Source: an uncultured Alistipes sp. (GTDB lineage: Bacteria; Bacteroidota; Bacteroidia; Bacteroidales; Rikenellaceae). From it: a stretch of DNA of 26,405 nt. Positions 1-8,164 of this stretch are shown here, piece by piece (the stretch's first letter is position 1; every line of letters begins with the position of its first letter). A model generated the notes under the pieces. It was not told the origin of the DNA. It saw only the letters and a program-made list of their open reading frames with translations, and searched no databases. The translations under genes and the position numbers were made by a program. The stretch covers positions 1 to 26,405 of the forward strand of contig CAAGGR010000038.1 in NCBI GenBank assembly GCA_900769445.1, read 5' to 3'.

Positions 1-25
1 AAGGGGTCGATTGCGGCCCCTAACT

Positions 26-77
26 AAAAAGGCGACAATGGGACGTACGCTCAAGTACTACCCATCGTCGCCTTTTT
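26..77. terminator. Long bidirectional hairpin terminator
   Basis: Five A's and GGCGAC (26-36) pair with GTCGCC and five T's (67-77). After one mismatch (37/66), ATGGG (38-42) pairs with CCCAT (61-65), and GTAC (45-48) can pair with GTAC (55-58) inside the loop. The A-run and T-run flanks would let it stop transcription from either side. It probably ends a gene lying left of the window. A shorter hairpin (2-8 with 15-21) lies just before it. Confidence 0.6.
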
Positions 78-98
78 CGCCGAGTGTAGCACTCGGCG
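78..98. repeat. Perfect 9-bp hairpin with 3-base loop
   Basis: CGCCGAGTG (78-86) and CACTCGGCG (90-98) are exact inverted copies around the loop TAG. The hairpin follows directly on the 26-77 hairpin. There is no T-run after it on either strand, so it is not a classical terminator. It may be part of a structured intergenic element spanning about 1-220. Confidence 0.5.
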
Positions 99-185
99 CC
101 CTTCTGACAAGAAATTGGGGAGTGCTGCCCTGAGAGTTTGTGTTTGTTTCGCTTGTGCCAAGCGACAGCTACGCTGAAAGGGCCT

Positions 186-219
186 AAAGGGGAAATTAGT
201 AATTAGAAAATCCCCTTTT
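186..219. terminator. Hairpin with T-tract, possible terminator
   Basis: AAAGGGGA (186-193) pairs with TCCCCTTT (211-218) around an A/T-rich 17-base loop, and the right arm runs into TTTT. It sits between the ferredoxin terminator and the left-hand hairpins, so it could be a second stop for either strand. The loop is long, which lowers confidence. Confidence 0.35.
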
Positions 220-237
220 GCCCCCCCTATAAACAAA

Positions 238-263
238 CAAGGCCACCCCGAAAGGTAGCCTTG
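238..263 (-). terminator. Terminator of the ferredoxin gene
   Basis: CAAGGCCACC (238-247) and GGTAGCCTTG (254-263) form a 10-bp stem with one C/A mismatch and a 6-base loop. On the minus strand the stem is followed by TTTGTTTAT. It lies 21 bases beyond the ferredoxin stop codon, as expected for a Rho-independent terminator of that gene and of any read-through from serS. Confidence 0.7.
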
Positions 264-284
264 CTCTTTGTTGAATGTAATGGA

Positions 285-455
285 TTATGCCTCAGGAGCG
301 ATAGCCTCTGATGGGCAAACACCAGCGCAAGTACCGCAGTCGATACACTTGCTTGGGTCGATTACATAGATGTCGCCTGCTGAAATTGCCTCAACTGGGC
401 ACTCGTCGATACATGTACCACATGCAACGCAAGAATCTGAAATTTTGTAAGCCAT
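285..455 (-). CDS. 2[4Fe-4S] ferredoxin, 56 residues
   Basis: A small soluble electron carrier with two 4Fe-4S clusters. Translation on the minus strand from ATG at 455 gives MAYKISDSCVACGTC and onwards to a TAA at 285. Two classical CxxCxxCxxxCP motifs are complete: Cys9, 12, 15, 19 (then Pro20) and Cys37, 40, 43, 47 (then Pro48). The length is normal for clostridial-type ferredoxins, which in strict anaerobes serve enzymes such as pyruvate:ferredoxin oxidoreductase; the partner here is unknown. It lies 52 bases downstream of serS on the same strand, has its own promoter (496-525) and ends in a hairpin terminator (238-263). The acidic composition also fits a ferredoxin. Identification of the family is secure. 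Confidence 0.95.
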   Translation of the reverse strand: MAYKISDSCVACGTCIDECPVEAISAGDIYVIDPSKCIDCGTCAGVCPSEAIAPEA

Positions 456-495
456 ATTACTTTAAGTTTAATGAGTGTTTCACACTAATTCGATG

Positions 496-525
496 CAAAT
501 ATAGTAATTATTTTATAAAATCAAA
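496..525 (-). promoter_or_regulatory. Bacteroidota-type promoter of the ferredoxin gene
   Basis: On the minus strand TTTG (525-522) is followed after 18 bases by TATATTTG (503-496), matching the TTTG...TAnnTTTG pattern of the Bacteroidota primary sigma factor. It overlaps the last codons of serS and predicts a start near 489, giving a leader of about 35 bases. Confidence 0.6.
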
Positions 526-1779
526 TCCTGTGTAAGGAATTAACACCTCAGGAATGCGGATTCCCTCCTCAGTTTGGTTGTTCTCGAGCAATGCTGCTAC
601 AATACGAGGCAATGCAAGAGACGAGCCATTCAATGTGTGAGCGAGTTGTGTTTTTCGGTTATCATCACGATAGCGCAACTTTAGACGGTTTGCCTGGAAT
701 GACTCAAAGTTTGACACAGATGATACCTCCAACCAGCGCTTCTGTGCCTCAGAGTATACCTCGAAGTCGTATGTAAGTGCCGATGTGAATGACATATCGC
801 CACCGCAAAGTCTCAAAATACGATATGGCAAGCCGAGTGATGCTACTATAGACTCCACATGTGCTACCATGGCATCAAGAGCCTCGTATGATTTCTCCGG
901 GTGTGATACCTGCACGATCTCCACCTTGTCGAACTGGTGCAAGCGGTTAAGACCACGCACATCCTTACCGTATGAGCCAGCCTCGCGACGGAAACATGGT
1001 GTGTATGCGGTCATCTTCACTGGCAACTCGTTCTGCTCAAGAATAACATCGCGAAATATATTTGTTACAGGCACCTCAGCTGTAGGCACAAGGTAGAAGC
1101 CGTCTGCCGTAGCGTGGTACATCTGACCCTCCTTATCTGGCAACTGACCAGTACCGAAGCCTGATGCCTCGTTTACCATAATTGGAGGCTCAACCTCCTG
1201 ATAACCAGCGCGTGTGTTGCAGTCGAGGAAGTAGTTAATCAATGCTCGCTGTAGGCGCGCACCCTTGCCCTTATAAACAGGGAAGCCAGCACCTGTAAGC
1301 TTTACGCCAAGGTCGAAGTCGATAATGTCGTACTTCTTAGCAAGCTCCCAGTGAGGTAGTGCCTCGCCAGAAATCTCGGTGTAGTTCTCCACGAGTTTTA
1401 CTACAACATTATCCTCTGCGGTGCGACCCTCTGGCACGATGTCAGCAGGGAAGTTAGGAAGTTTTACAATCTCATTTTGTAGCTCCTCAGCTACGCGCTC
1501 AGCCTCCTCTTTAAGTTCATTTGAGCGGGTCTTCAACGATGCAACCTCCTGCTTCTTAGCCTCAGCCTCCTCTTTAAGACCCTTGCCCATGAGCATACCA
1601 ATCTGCTTTGCGGCCTGATTCTGCTCAGCCAGACAGTTGTCCAACTCATTCTGCAACGCCTTGCGCTTATCGTCGAGTTCCTCGATGCGTGTAATAATAG
1701 GCTCGGCATCCACGCCCTTTTTCTGCAAGCGACGTACAGCCTCAGCCTTGTCCTCTCGTAATTGCTTTAGTGTAAGCAT
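508..1779 (-). CDS. serS: Serine--tRNA ligase
   Basis: Charges tRNA(Ser), and tRNA(Sec) where present, with serine in the cytoplasm through a seryl-adenylate intermediate. The protein is 423 residues, the usual length. Residues 1-105 are the charged, alpha-helical N-terminal arm that grips the long variable loop of tRNA(Ser). The rest is the class II catalytic core: TAEVPVTN near 233-240 in the serine/ATP pocket, motif 2 at about 263-287 (FRREAGSYGKD, then HQFDKVE), and motif 3 near the C-terminus (NGSSLALPRIVAALLENNQ). The ATG at 1779 gives the standard start MLTLKQLRE. A TATATTTG box lies 29 bases upstream. No terminator is visible between it and the ferredoxin gene, so some read-through is likely. 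Confidence 0.98.
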   Translation of the reverse strand: MLTLKQLREDKAEAVRRLQKKGVDAEPIITRIEELDDKRKALQNELDNCLAEQNQAAKQIGMLMGKGLKEEAEAKKQEVASLKTRSNELKEEAERVAEELQNEIVKLPNFPADIVPEGRTAEDNVVVKLVENYTEISGEALPHWELAKKYDIIDFDLGVKLTGAGFPVYKGKGARLQRALINYFLDCNTRAGYQEVEPPIMVNEASGFGTGQLPDKEGQMYHATADGFYLVPTAEVPVTNIFRDVILEQNELPVKMTAYTPCFRREAGSYGKDVRGLNRLHQFDKVEIVQVSHPEKSYEALDAMVAHVESIVASLGLPYRILRLCGGDMSFTSALTYDFEVYSEAQKRWLEVSSVSNFESFQANRLKLRYRDDNRKTQLAHTLNGSSLALPRIVAALLENNQTEEGIRIPEVLIPYTGFDFIK

Positions 1780-1807
1780 ATATCAATATTGATTTTATTT
1801 CGGACTA

Positions 1808-1815
1808 CAAATATA
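1808..1815 (-). promoter_or_regulatory. -7 box of the serS promoter
   Basis: TATATTTG on the minus strand fits TAnnTTTG. The best upstream TTG lies only 15 bases away, shorter than the usual 19-20, so the -33 element is weak. Predicted start near 1800. Confidence 0.45.
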
Positions 1816-1912
1816 CAACATTATTGCAAACAATGTTCTTTGTGTGGACAAAAAAATGTTGTATAGGCCTAATTGTTACCGATTATCACTTTTCATTTTT
1901 CTGTTTTTTTGC

Positions 1913-1920
1913 TATCTTTG
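1913..1920 (+). promoter_or_regulatory. -7 box of the promoter for the U32-to-S41 run
   Basis: TATCTTTG is a perfect TAnnTTTG box; no clean TTTG sits 19-20 bases upstream, where the DNA is T-rich. It predicts a start near 1927, 18 bases before the ATG at 1945. It is back to back with the serS promoter and is the only clear promoter I see for the eight-gene run to 11159. Confidence 0.55.
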
Positions 1921-1944
1921 CACGATTATATACTTATATGTAAG

Positions 1945-3786
1945 ATGACCGCAAAAAAGAGATATATCGAGCTTCTTTGCCCTGCGCGCGACTATAGTGC
2001 TGCTATAGCAGCAATAGACTGTGGTGCTGATGCTCTCTACATTGGAGCTGAGGGCTTTGGAGCAAGACGTGCTGCCACAAATACCACCGAGGATATTGCC
2101 CGCGTGGTAGACTATGCCCACCTCTTCGGTGTAAGGGTCTATGTTACGCTAAACACCATTCTCTACGAGGGAGAGTTGCAGCGTGCCGAGAAGCTTGCGC
2201 GTGAGCTTATAGCGATAGGTGTCGATGCCCTTATCGTGCAGGATATGGCCTATCGCGAGATGGGGCTTCCGGTGGAGCTTCACGCCTCGACGCAGGTATG
2301 CAATATGACCCCTGAGGGTGCGAAATTCTTGGAGGATAGTGGCTTTACGCGAGTGATCCTTGAGCGCGCGCTATCGTTGGAGGAGATAAAGGGCATCTGC
2401 AAGGCTACGACCGTAGATTTGGAGTGCTTTATCCACGGTGCTATATGCGTTGGTCATAGTGGTCGTTGCTACCTCTCGCGTTCGCAGTCTACGCGTTCGG
2501 GAAACCGTGGTGAGTGTTCGCAGCCATGTCGTCTAACCTACGATCTTGTAACGGAGCGTGGCGAGAGGCTTATCAAGGGTAAGCACCTGCTCTCGGTTAA
2601 GGATTTTGACCTTTCGGAGCGTATTGGCGAGCTTATAGATGCGGGAGTTATGTCCTTCAAAATAGAGGGTCGCCTCAAGGATGACAACTACATTAAAAAT
2701 GTGGTTAGCTACTACCGTCAGAAGATTGACACGGCTCTTGCTACACGCCCCGATTGTGTAAGGCTCTCGGTGGGTGAGTCGGAGGTGGAGTTTACGCCCG
2801 ACCCAAAGAAGAGCTTTACGCGCGACGGTGGCGAGTATATGTACTCTGGCAAGCGAGCAGGCGTGGCGTCGTTCAACACGCCTAAGGCTGTTGGCGAGTA
2901 TGTAGGTAGTGTTGCTATGGTAGGTCGCAAGGATTTCAAGCTTGTGAGTCGTATGCCGATAAGTGCGGGCGATGGTCTCTGCTTTATCGCAGGTGATGGC
3001 ATCATAGGCACAAATGTAAATAGGGTTGAGGGCAACGTTGTGGAGCCTAACCGTCTCGATGGCATCAAGGCGGGCATGGAGGTCTATCGCAACTACGACC
3101 ATAAGTTTACGCAGAGTGTTGAGCGTGGCAAAATTCGTCGTACCATAGGTGCTGATTGTGTCTTGACCATCGCGGAGCGTCGTATCTCTGTGCGCTTTAC
3201 TGATGTTGATGGCAATGGTGTCGAGGTTATGCGCGATGTTATGCTCGAGAGGTCTAAGAGTGAGGAGAAGATGCGCGCGGTGGCTGTGGAGCAGATGACA
3301 AAGAGTGGCGACAGCATCTTCCGCATTATGAGTGTTGTGGTTGAGGGTGCTGAGTGGTTTGCTACTGCTAAGCTCCTTGCGGAGTTGCGTCGCGAGGCTC
3401 TTGCACTCTTGGCGTCGCAGCGCGCTGAGATGACCATACCGCACGATATACGCAGCGATAGTGGCGAGGCGCGATACCCTGAGCGTCGTCTCTCGGCACA
3501 ACATAATGTTGTAAACTCACTTTCGCGCAGGTTCTACCAAAAGCATGGTGTGGAGCATATTGTTGAGGGTTTGGATAGCTGGGCTACAACACGTGGTGAG
3601 AGGGTTATGGAGTCGAGCTACTGCATACGTCGCGAGATTGGCGAGTGCCTAAAAAAGGGTAGTAAACTACGCGACAGACTCTACATCGAGCATGGTCGTC
3701 ATCGCTACCGCCTTGACTTCGACTGCGCAAGGTGTCGTATGTCGCTAATAGATTGTTCAGAACAAGAGAATTTTAATAAGAGATGA
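1945..3786 (+). CDS. Peptidase U32 family protein, RlhA-like RNA hydroxylase
   Basis: A 613-residue U32 family protein. The U32 signature is at residues 160-178 (ECFIHGAICVGHSGRCYLS). Four cysteines are spaced C168-x6-C175-x15-C191-x3-C195, the arrangement expected to hold an iron-sulfur cluster. Although named collagenase-like peptidases, studied bacterial members hydroxylate RNA with prephenate-linked chemistry: RlhA acts on 23S C2501 and TrhP on tRNA U34. The length with a long C-terminal extension is closer to RlhA (653 residues in E. coli) than to TrhP; this assignment is inference. The open frame extends up to 1873, but that extension spans the -7 box, so ATG 1945 (MTAKKRYIELLCPARD) is the start. 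It overlaps the next gene by ATGA, suggesting translational coupling. Confidence 0.88.
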   Translation: MTAKKRYIELLCPARDYSAAIAAIDCGADALYIGAEGFGARRAATNTTEDIARVVDYAHLFGVRVYVTLNTILYEGELQRAEKLARELIAIGVDALIVQDMAYREMGLPVELHASTQVCNMTPEGAKFLEDSGFTRVILERALSLEEIKGICKATTVDLECFIHGAICVGHSGRCYLSRSQSTRSGNRGECSQPCRLTYDLVTERGERLIKGKHLLSVKDFDLSERIGELIDAGVMSFKIEGRLKDDNYIKNVVSYYRQKIDTALATRPDCVRLSVGESEVEFTPDPKKSFTRDGGEYMYSGKRAGVASFNTPKAVGEYVGSVAMVGRKDFKLVSRMPISAGDGLCFIAGDGIIGTNVNRVEGNVVEPNRLDGIKAGMEVYRNYDHKFTQSVERGKIRRTIGADCVLTIAERRISVRFTDVDGNGVEVMRDVMLERSKSEEKMRAVAVEQMTKSGDSIFRIMSVVVEGAEWFATAKLLAELRREALALLASQRAEMTIPHDIRSDSGEARYPERRLSAQHNVVNSLSRRFYQKHGVEHIVEGLDSWATTRGERVMESSYCIRREIGECLKKGSKLRDRLYIEHGRHRYRLDFDCARCRMSLIDCSEQENFNKR

Positions 3787-4667
3787 TTAAGCAGTTAACA
3801 CCAAATATTCCCGATTACGAGCTTCTTGATACTGGCGAGGGCGAGAAGTTGGAGCGTTTCGGAGGCTATGTAGTACGTCGCCCTGAGCCACAGGCTATAT
3901 GGCGTAAGAGCCTTAAGGAGTCGGAGTGGCTGAAGGCTGATGCCTCGTTCTTGCGCGACAGCAAGTCGGAGGAGCGTGGCGAGTGGAAGCTTAAGCCACA
4001 GATGCCATCGCGCTGGACGGTGCGTTTCGACTACAAGGCGATGCACCTAAATATGCGTCTTGCGCTAACCTCGTTTAAGCATGTTGGCATCTTCCCTGAG
4101 CAGTCGGCAAACTGGGAGTTCATCTACGACACAATCGAGGAGCTACGCGCTAAGGGTATTGAGCGACCTAAGGTGTTAAATTTGTTCGCCTATACGGGTG
4201 GTGCTACGTTGGCGGCACGTGCTGCAGGGGCAGATGTTACGCATGTAGACTCTGTAAAGCAGGTTGTTACGTGGTCGCGTGAGAATATGGAGCAGTCGGG
4301 CATGGATGGTGTTCGCTGGATTGTTGAGGATGCCACAAAATTTGTAGAGCGCGAGGTGCGCCGAGGTAACAAGTATCACGGTATTATCCTCGACCCACCA
4401 GCCTATGGTCGTGGTGCTAATGGCGAGAAGTGGGTGTTGGAGGATGACATTTGCAATATGTTGGAGTGTTGTGCAAAGCTCCTTGAGAAGAGCGATGCCT
4501 TTCTTGTCTTTAATTTGTACTCTATGGGTCTCTCGTCGATGTTGGCGCGTACAGCAGTGCATCAGGCCTTTGGTGCGCCTAAGACGGAGCAGATGGGAGA
4601 GTTATACTTCGAGGATAGAAGCCACAAGCAGATACCATTTGGAACATATTATCGTTTTAAGAGATAG
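3783..4667 (+). CDS. Class I SAM-dependent methyltransferase, RlmI-like
   Basis: A 294-residue Rossmann-fold methyltransferase of the COG1092 type (23S rRNA m5C methyltransferase RlmI and relatives). Motif I is at residues 131-140 (VLNLFAYTGG) with the acidic residue of motif II in THVDS. Motif IV is D204-P-P-A-Y208, the loop that in this family contacts the target base. It lacks the N-terminal PUA domain of E. coli RlmI (about 396 residues) and has instead a short N-terminal region with QAIW and a basic segment. The substrate is probably rRNA but is not shown by the sequence. The ATG overlaps the U32 stop by 4 bases. The chromate transporter pair starts 8 bases downstream. Confidence 0.8.
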   Translation: MIKQLTPNIPDYELLDTGEGEKLERFGGYVVRRPEPQAIWRKSLKESEWLKADASFLRDSKSEERGEWKLKPQMPSRWTVRFDYKAMHLNMRLALTSFKHVGIFPEQSANWEFIYDTIEELRAKGIERPKVLNLFAYTGGATLAARAAGADVTHVDSVKQVVTWSRENMEQSGMDGVRWIVEDATKFVEREVRRGNKYHGIILDPPAYGRGANGEKWVLEDDICNMLECCAKLLEKSDAFLVFNLYSMGLSSMLARTAVHQAFGAPKTEQMGELYFEDRSHKQIPFGTYYRFKR

Positions 4668-4675
4668 CATAGACT

Positions 4676-5218
4676 ATGCGTGAGTTACTCGAGATATTGA
4701 AGTCGTTTCTAAAGATTGGAGCCTTCACCTTTGGTGGCGGCTACGCTATGATTCCGATTATTCAGTACGAGGTTGTAAATCGTCGCAAGTGGCTCAGTGA
4801 AAAGGAGTTTGTGGAGTTGCTAACCATAGCACAGGCTGCCCCAGGTCCCATATCGCTGAATACTGCGGTCTTTGTGGGGTATAAGTGCATGGGCTACAAG
4901 GGTGCTGTGGCTGCGATATTGGGTGTTGTGATACCCTCGTTTGTGATTATACTCGTTGTGGCGATGTTCTTCCATACGATGCGCGATAATCGATGGGTAG
5001 ATGCCGCCTTTAAGGGTATGCGCCCCGCTGTTGTGGCACTTATCGTTGCACCTATTGTGGGTCTTGCCAAGGGGTTGCATTGGGTGCTTATATCGGTGGC
5101 GGCAGCTACAGCGTTGGTTGTATGGTATTTTGGTTTTTCGCCAGTGTGGTTGCTTATAGTGGGGGCTATAGGTGGTGCGCTATGGGTGGCTAAGCGCGGA
5201 AAGGAGATTCATCTATGA
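4676..5218 (+). CDS. Chromate transporter family protein, first half-size subunit
   Basis: A 180-residue inner-membrane protein of the CHR (ChrA) family. The N-terminal hallmark FGGGYAMIP is near residue 22-30, and the second conserved motif AAPGPISLN is near 54-62, followed by hydrophobic segments covering the rest of the chain. Full-length ChrA proteins have two such halves in about 400 residues; here each half is its own gene, as in the known short-chain CHR pairs. Known members export chromate; the natural substrate in gut Bacteroidales is not established. It overlaps the second half by ATGA at 5215-5218, consistent with a 1:1 heterodimer. Confidence 0.85.
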   Translation: MRELLEILKSFLKIGAFTFGGGYAMIPIIQYEVVNRRKWLSEKEFVELLTIAQAAPGPISLNTAVFVGYKCMGYKGAVAAILGVVIPSFVIILVVAMFFHTMRDNRWVDAAFKGMRPAVVALIVAPIVGLAKGLHWVLISVAAATALVVWYFGFSPVWLLIVGAIGGALWVAKRGKEIHL

Positions 5219-5760
5219 TGGGCGTGTTGTTCCAACTCTTTCTAAGCTACCTGAAGATAGGCTTCTTTGGCTTTGGTGGTGGCTATGCTATGCTATCGCT
5301 GATACATAGCGAGGTTGTGGTGCGCAACGGCTGGCTTACAAATGGTGCGTTTTCGGATATAGTGGCTATCTCGCAGATGACACCAGGCCCTATTGCGATA
5401 AACTCGGCAACATATATTGGTTACGAGGTTGCGGGCTTTTGGGGTTCGGTGGTGGCTACGGTGGCGGTATGTCTGCCTGCGCTTACGATAATGATGCTTA
5501 TAACGCGTTTCTTCCTGCGTCTTAGGGACAACCGCTATGTTAAGGGTGTTGTTGCGGGTATGCGCCCTGTGGTTGTGGGTATGATTGCCGCTGCGGCGTT
5601 GTTGTTGATTTTCCCGCACTCGGCAGATGGTCGTAGCTTTATTGATGGCTGGAGCTGGGTAATATTTATCGGGGTGCTGCTTGCCTCGGTAAGGAAGATA
5701 AACCCTATATTGCTGATTGTGCTGTCGGCAGTTGTGGGTGTTGTGATTTACGGAATATAA
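5215..5760 (+). CDS. Chromate transporter family protein, second half-size subunit
   Basis: A 181-residue partner of the preceding gene. It repeats the same plan: FFGFGGGYAMLS near residues 18-29 and MTPGPIAIN near 58-66, with later hydrophobic helices. The two proteins are clearly paralogous but diverged, as expected for subunits that face opposite ways in a heterodimer. The start is one of two adjacent ATGs (5215 or 5218), the first overlapping the upstream stop. The helicase gene follows within 13 bases. Transport of chromate is a family property, not shown for this pair. Confidence 0.85.
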   Translation: MMGVLFQLFLSYLKIGFFGFGGGYAMLSLIHSEVVVRNGWLTNGAFSDIVAISQMTPGPIAINSATYIGYEVAGFWGSVVATVAVCLPALTIMMLITRFFLRLRDNRYVKGVVAGMRPVVVGMIAAAALLLIFPHSADGRSFIDGWSWVIFIGVLLASVRKINPILLIVLSAVVGVVIYGI

Positions 5761-5773
5761 AGTGATAGATAGA

Positions 5774-8161
5774 ATGATAAATGAGGAGATACTTGAGGGT
5801 TTAAGCCCTTCGCAGCGCGAGGCTGTAGTGAACTACAATGGTGCGTCGCTTATCATCGCGGGTGCTGGCTCGGGTAAGACCCGAGTGCTTACCACGCGTA
5901 TTGCGTGGATGTTGGCGCAGGGTGTCGCCCCCTCTTCTATCCTCGCGTTGACCTTTACGAATAAGGCTGCGCGAGAGATGCGTGAGCGTATCGAGAAGTT
6001 GGTGGGTACTCAGGCTCGCTATATACGCATGGGTACTTTTCACTCGGTTTTTGCGCGTATCCTTAGGGAGAATGCTGCAAAGTTGGGATACCCCGAGAGT
6101 TATACGATATATGAGCCTTCGGATGTTAAGAACCTTGTGAAGACCATCATCAAGGAGATGAACCTCTCGGAGGAGCGCTACAAGCCGCAGAACGTAGCGG
6201 CGCGTATCTCTATGGCAAAGAACTCTCTTGTAACCCCAGCGGCATATCGTGCAAATGCTGTGCTTATGGGTGAGGATAGAGAGCTTAAGATGCCCGAGAT
6301 AGCCGATATATATGCCGAGTATTGCATACGTTGCAAGCGCAATGGCGCTATGGACTTCGACGATTTGCTCTTGCAGACTAACATCCTGCTTAGGGATGCG
6401 CCAGAGGTGTTGGGGCAGTATCAAAATCAGTTCAAGTATATCCTTGTGGATGAGTACCAGGATACTAATATGGCGCAGTATATCATCGTGCGCCGTTTGG
6501 CATTGAAGCACTCGAATGTCTCGGTTGTAGGTGATGATGCGCAGAGTATCTACGCCTTCCGAGGTGCTAAGATTGAGAATATCCTCTCCTTCCAGCGCGA
6601 CTATCCCGATGCAAAGGTCTACAAATTGGAGCAGAACTACCGTTCTACGCAGACCATCGTTGAGGCTGCCAACTCACTTATCGCGCACAACTCGCGCCGC
6701 TTGGAGAAGAAGTGCTTCTCGGCAGCCGAAGTGGGCGAGAAGATACGTTTGGTAAGGGTTGTTGAGGATAGCTACGAGGCTGTTGAGGTGGCAATGGATA
6801 TTAAGGATAGGGCGAGAGATGGTGCCGAGTGGCGCGACTTCGCTATTCTATACCGTACCAACAAGCAGCACGGTATGTTCGAGGCGGCACTATCGCGTCG
6901 CGGTATTCCGTATCGCGTATATAAGGGTATGTCGCTGTTGGAGCATAAGGATGTGCGCAACCTTATAGCCTACCTTAGCGTTATCCTAAACCCTAACGAT
7001 GACGAGTCGTTTAAGCGCATTATTAACTACCCAGCACGCGGTATTGGCGATACAACTATTCAGCGTATTGCCGAGATTGCGCGCCAGAAGAATACCTCGA
7101 TGTGGCATGCTGTGGATGAGTTGGTGCGTGGTGCTGATGCTTTGGGTCAGGTAGAGAGGGTTGTGGTGCGCAAGGTAGCCGACTTTGTGAAGATGATAAA
7201 CGAACTCTCGCTGATGCGTGTTGAGATGGGTGTTTGCGACTTTGCTAAGGAGGTTATTGCGCGTTCGGGTATCCTTCACGAGTTGGAGAAGGAGAAGAAG
7301 CCTGAGAACGACACGGCAAAAGATTATCTCGATCAGCTCCTTGCGATGATGAGTTCCTACGAGGATGAGTGCGATAGGGAGATGACCGATGGTCTTAGAG
7401 AGGAGAATGAGACTCCTACTATTGATGAGTGGATGCAAAATATCATGCTACAGACCGATCAGGATTCGGAGGATGATGGCAATAAGGTAACCCTTATGAC
7501 CGTACACTCGGCTAAGGGCTTGGAGTACGACTATATCTATATCGTAGGTATGGAGGAGGGACTCTTCCCATCGTCGCGCTCTGTGGAGTCGGTGCAGGAG
7601 TTGGAGGAGGAGCGACGTTTGATGTATGTCGCTATCACACGCGCTAAGAGGGCGGCAATGTTGTCCTTCTCGGAGTTGCGTCGTGTGTGGGGAAAGACTG
7701 AGAGTGCCTCTCCAAGTCGTTTCCTCAAGGAGATAGACTCTAAATGGTTGGATGCTAACTTCGATATCGAGGAGTTGTCGGGTCGCAACCGCTGGGAGAG
7801 AGCTATGGATGGGTCGCGCCCTAAGTTTGAGTCGTTAAAGAGTCGCTATGGCGCACCACGTGGAGCATCGCACAGCGATACACCGCAGCGCCCACGCCCA
7901 GATATTATCTCGACACCGCGACCTTTGGATCCTGAGCGTAGCGGTATGCGCTCGGTGGGTGTGCGCCCAACAGAGGGTGGCGCCCAGGGTGCGGGGATAT
8001 GCGAATATCGCGTTGGCGAGCGCGTTGCACATCCAAAGTTCGGAGCGGGTACGGTTGAGCGTATCGAGCCTTTGACTACCGACCATAAGGTTGTTGTGGT
8101 CTTCGATAGCTATGGTTCAAAAACACTGCTTGCAAAGTTCGCTAAACTATCTAAGTTGTAG
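5774..8161 (+). CDS. pcrA: UvrD/PcrA-type 3'-5' DNA helicase
   Basis: A superfamily 1A helicase of 795 residues that unwinds DNA in repair and at stalled forks. All motifs are present: Walker A GAGSGKT (30-36, Lys35), motif II VDEYQDT (Asp226-Glu227), motif III VVGDDAQSIYAFRGA, motif IV QNYRST, motif V VTLMTVHSAKGLEYD and motif VI RRLMYVAITRAKR. A less conserved, Pro/Arg-rich linker leads to a C-terminal Tudor-like domain (GERVAHPKFGAGTVERIEP), which in PcrA/UvrD binds RNA polymerase. An in-frame GTG at 5762 would add four residues, but ATG 5774 is the more likely start. The gene lies 13 bases after the transporter pair, with the glycosyltransferase 3 bases downstream. UvrD and PcrA names are both used for this type. 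Confidence 0.95.
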   Translation: MINEEILEGLSPSQREAVVNYNGASLIIAGAGSGKTRVLTTRIAWMLAQGVAPSSILALTFTNKAAREMRERIEKLVGTQARYIRMGTFHSVFARILRENAAKLGYPESYTIYEPSDVKNLVKTIIKEMNLSEERYKPQNVAARISMAKNSLVTPAAYRANAVLMGEDRELKMPEIADIYAEYCIRCKRNGAMDFDDLLLQTNILLRDAPEVLGQYQNQFKYILVDEYQDTNMAQYIIVRRLALKHSNVSVVGDDAQSIYAFRGAKIENILSFQRDYPDAKVYKLEQNYRSTQTIVEAANSLIAHNSRRLEKKCFSAAEVGEKIRLVRVVEDSYEAVEVAMDIKDRARDGAEWRDFAILYRTNKQHGMFEAALSRRGIPYRVYKGMSLLEHKDVRNLIAYLSVILNPNDDESFKRIINYPARGIGDTTIQRIAEIARQKNTSMWHAVDELVRGADALGQVERVVVRKVADFVKMINELSLMRVEMGVCDFAKEVIARSGILHELEKEKKPENDTAKDYLDQLLAMMSSYEDECDREMTDGLREENETPTIDEWMQNIMLQTDQDSEDDGNKVTLMTVHSAKGLEYDYIYIVGMEEGLFPSSRSVESVQELEEERRLMYVAITRAKRAAMLSFSELRRVWGKTESASPSRFLKEIDSKWLDANFDIEELSGRNRWERAMDGSRPKFESLKSRYGAPRGASHSDTPQRPRPDIISTPRPLDPERSGMRSVGVRPTEGGAQGAGICEYRVGERVAHPKFGAGTVERIEPLTTDHKVVVVFDSYGSKTLLAKFAKLSKL

Positions 8162-8164
8162 AGT

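Noticed and set aside
51..236. Minus-strand frame of 61 codons
   Set aside because: It runs through the arms of several strong hairpins and past the ferredoxin terminator, and the product looks like no family I know. Treated as a chance frame in a structured spacer.
1873..1944. 24-codon N-terminal extension of the U32 gene
   Set aside because: It spans the TATCTTTG promoter box, would precede the predicted transcription start and is not part of the U32 domain, so ATG 1945 is preferred.
2533..3504. Minus-strand frame of 323 codons inside the U32 gene
   Set aside because: It is antisense to a well-supported gene, and its composition (many His, Thr, Leu, Arg) is that of a reversed coding frame. 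No domain is seen.
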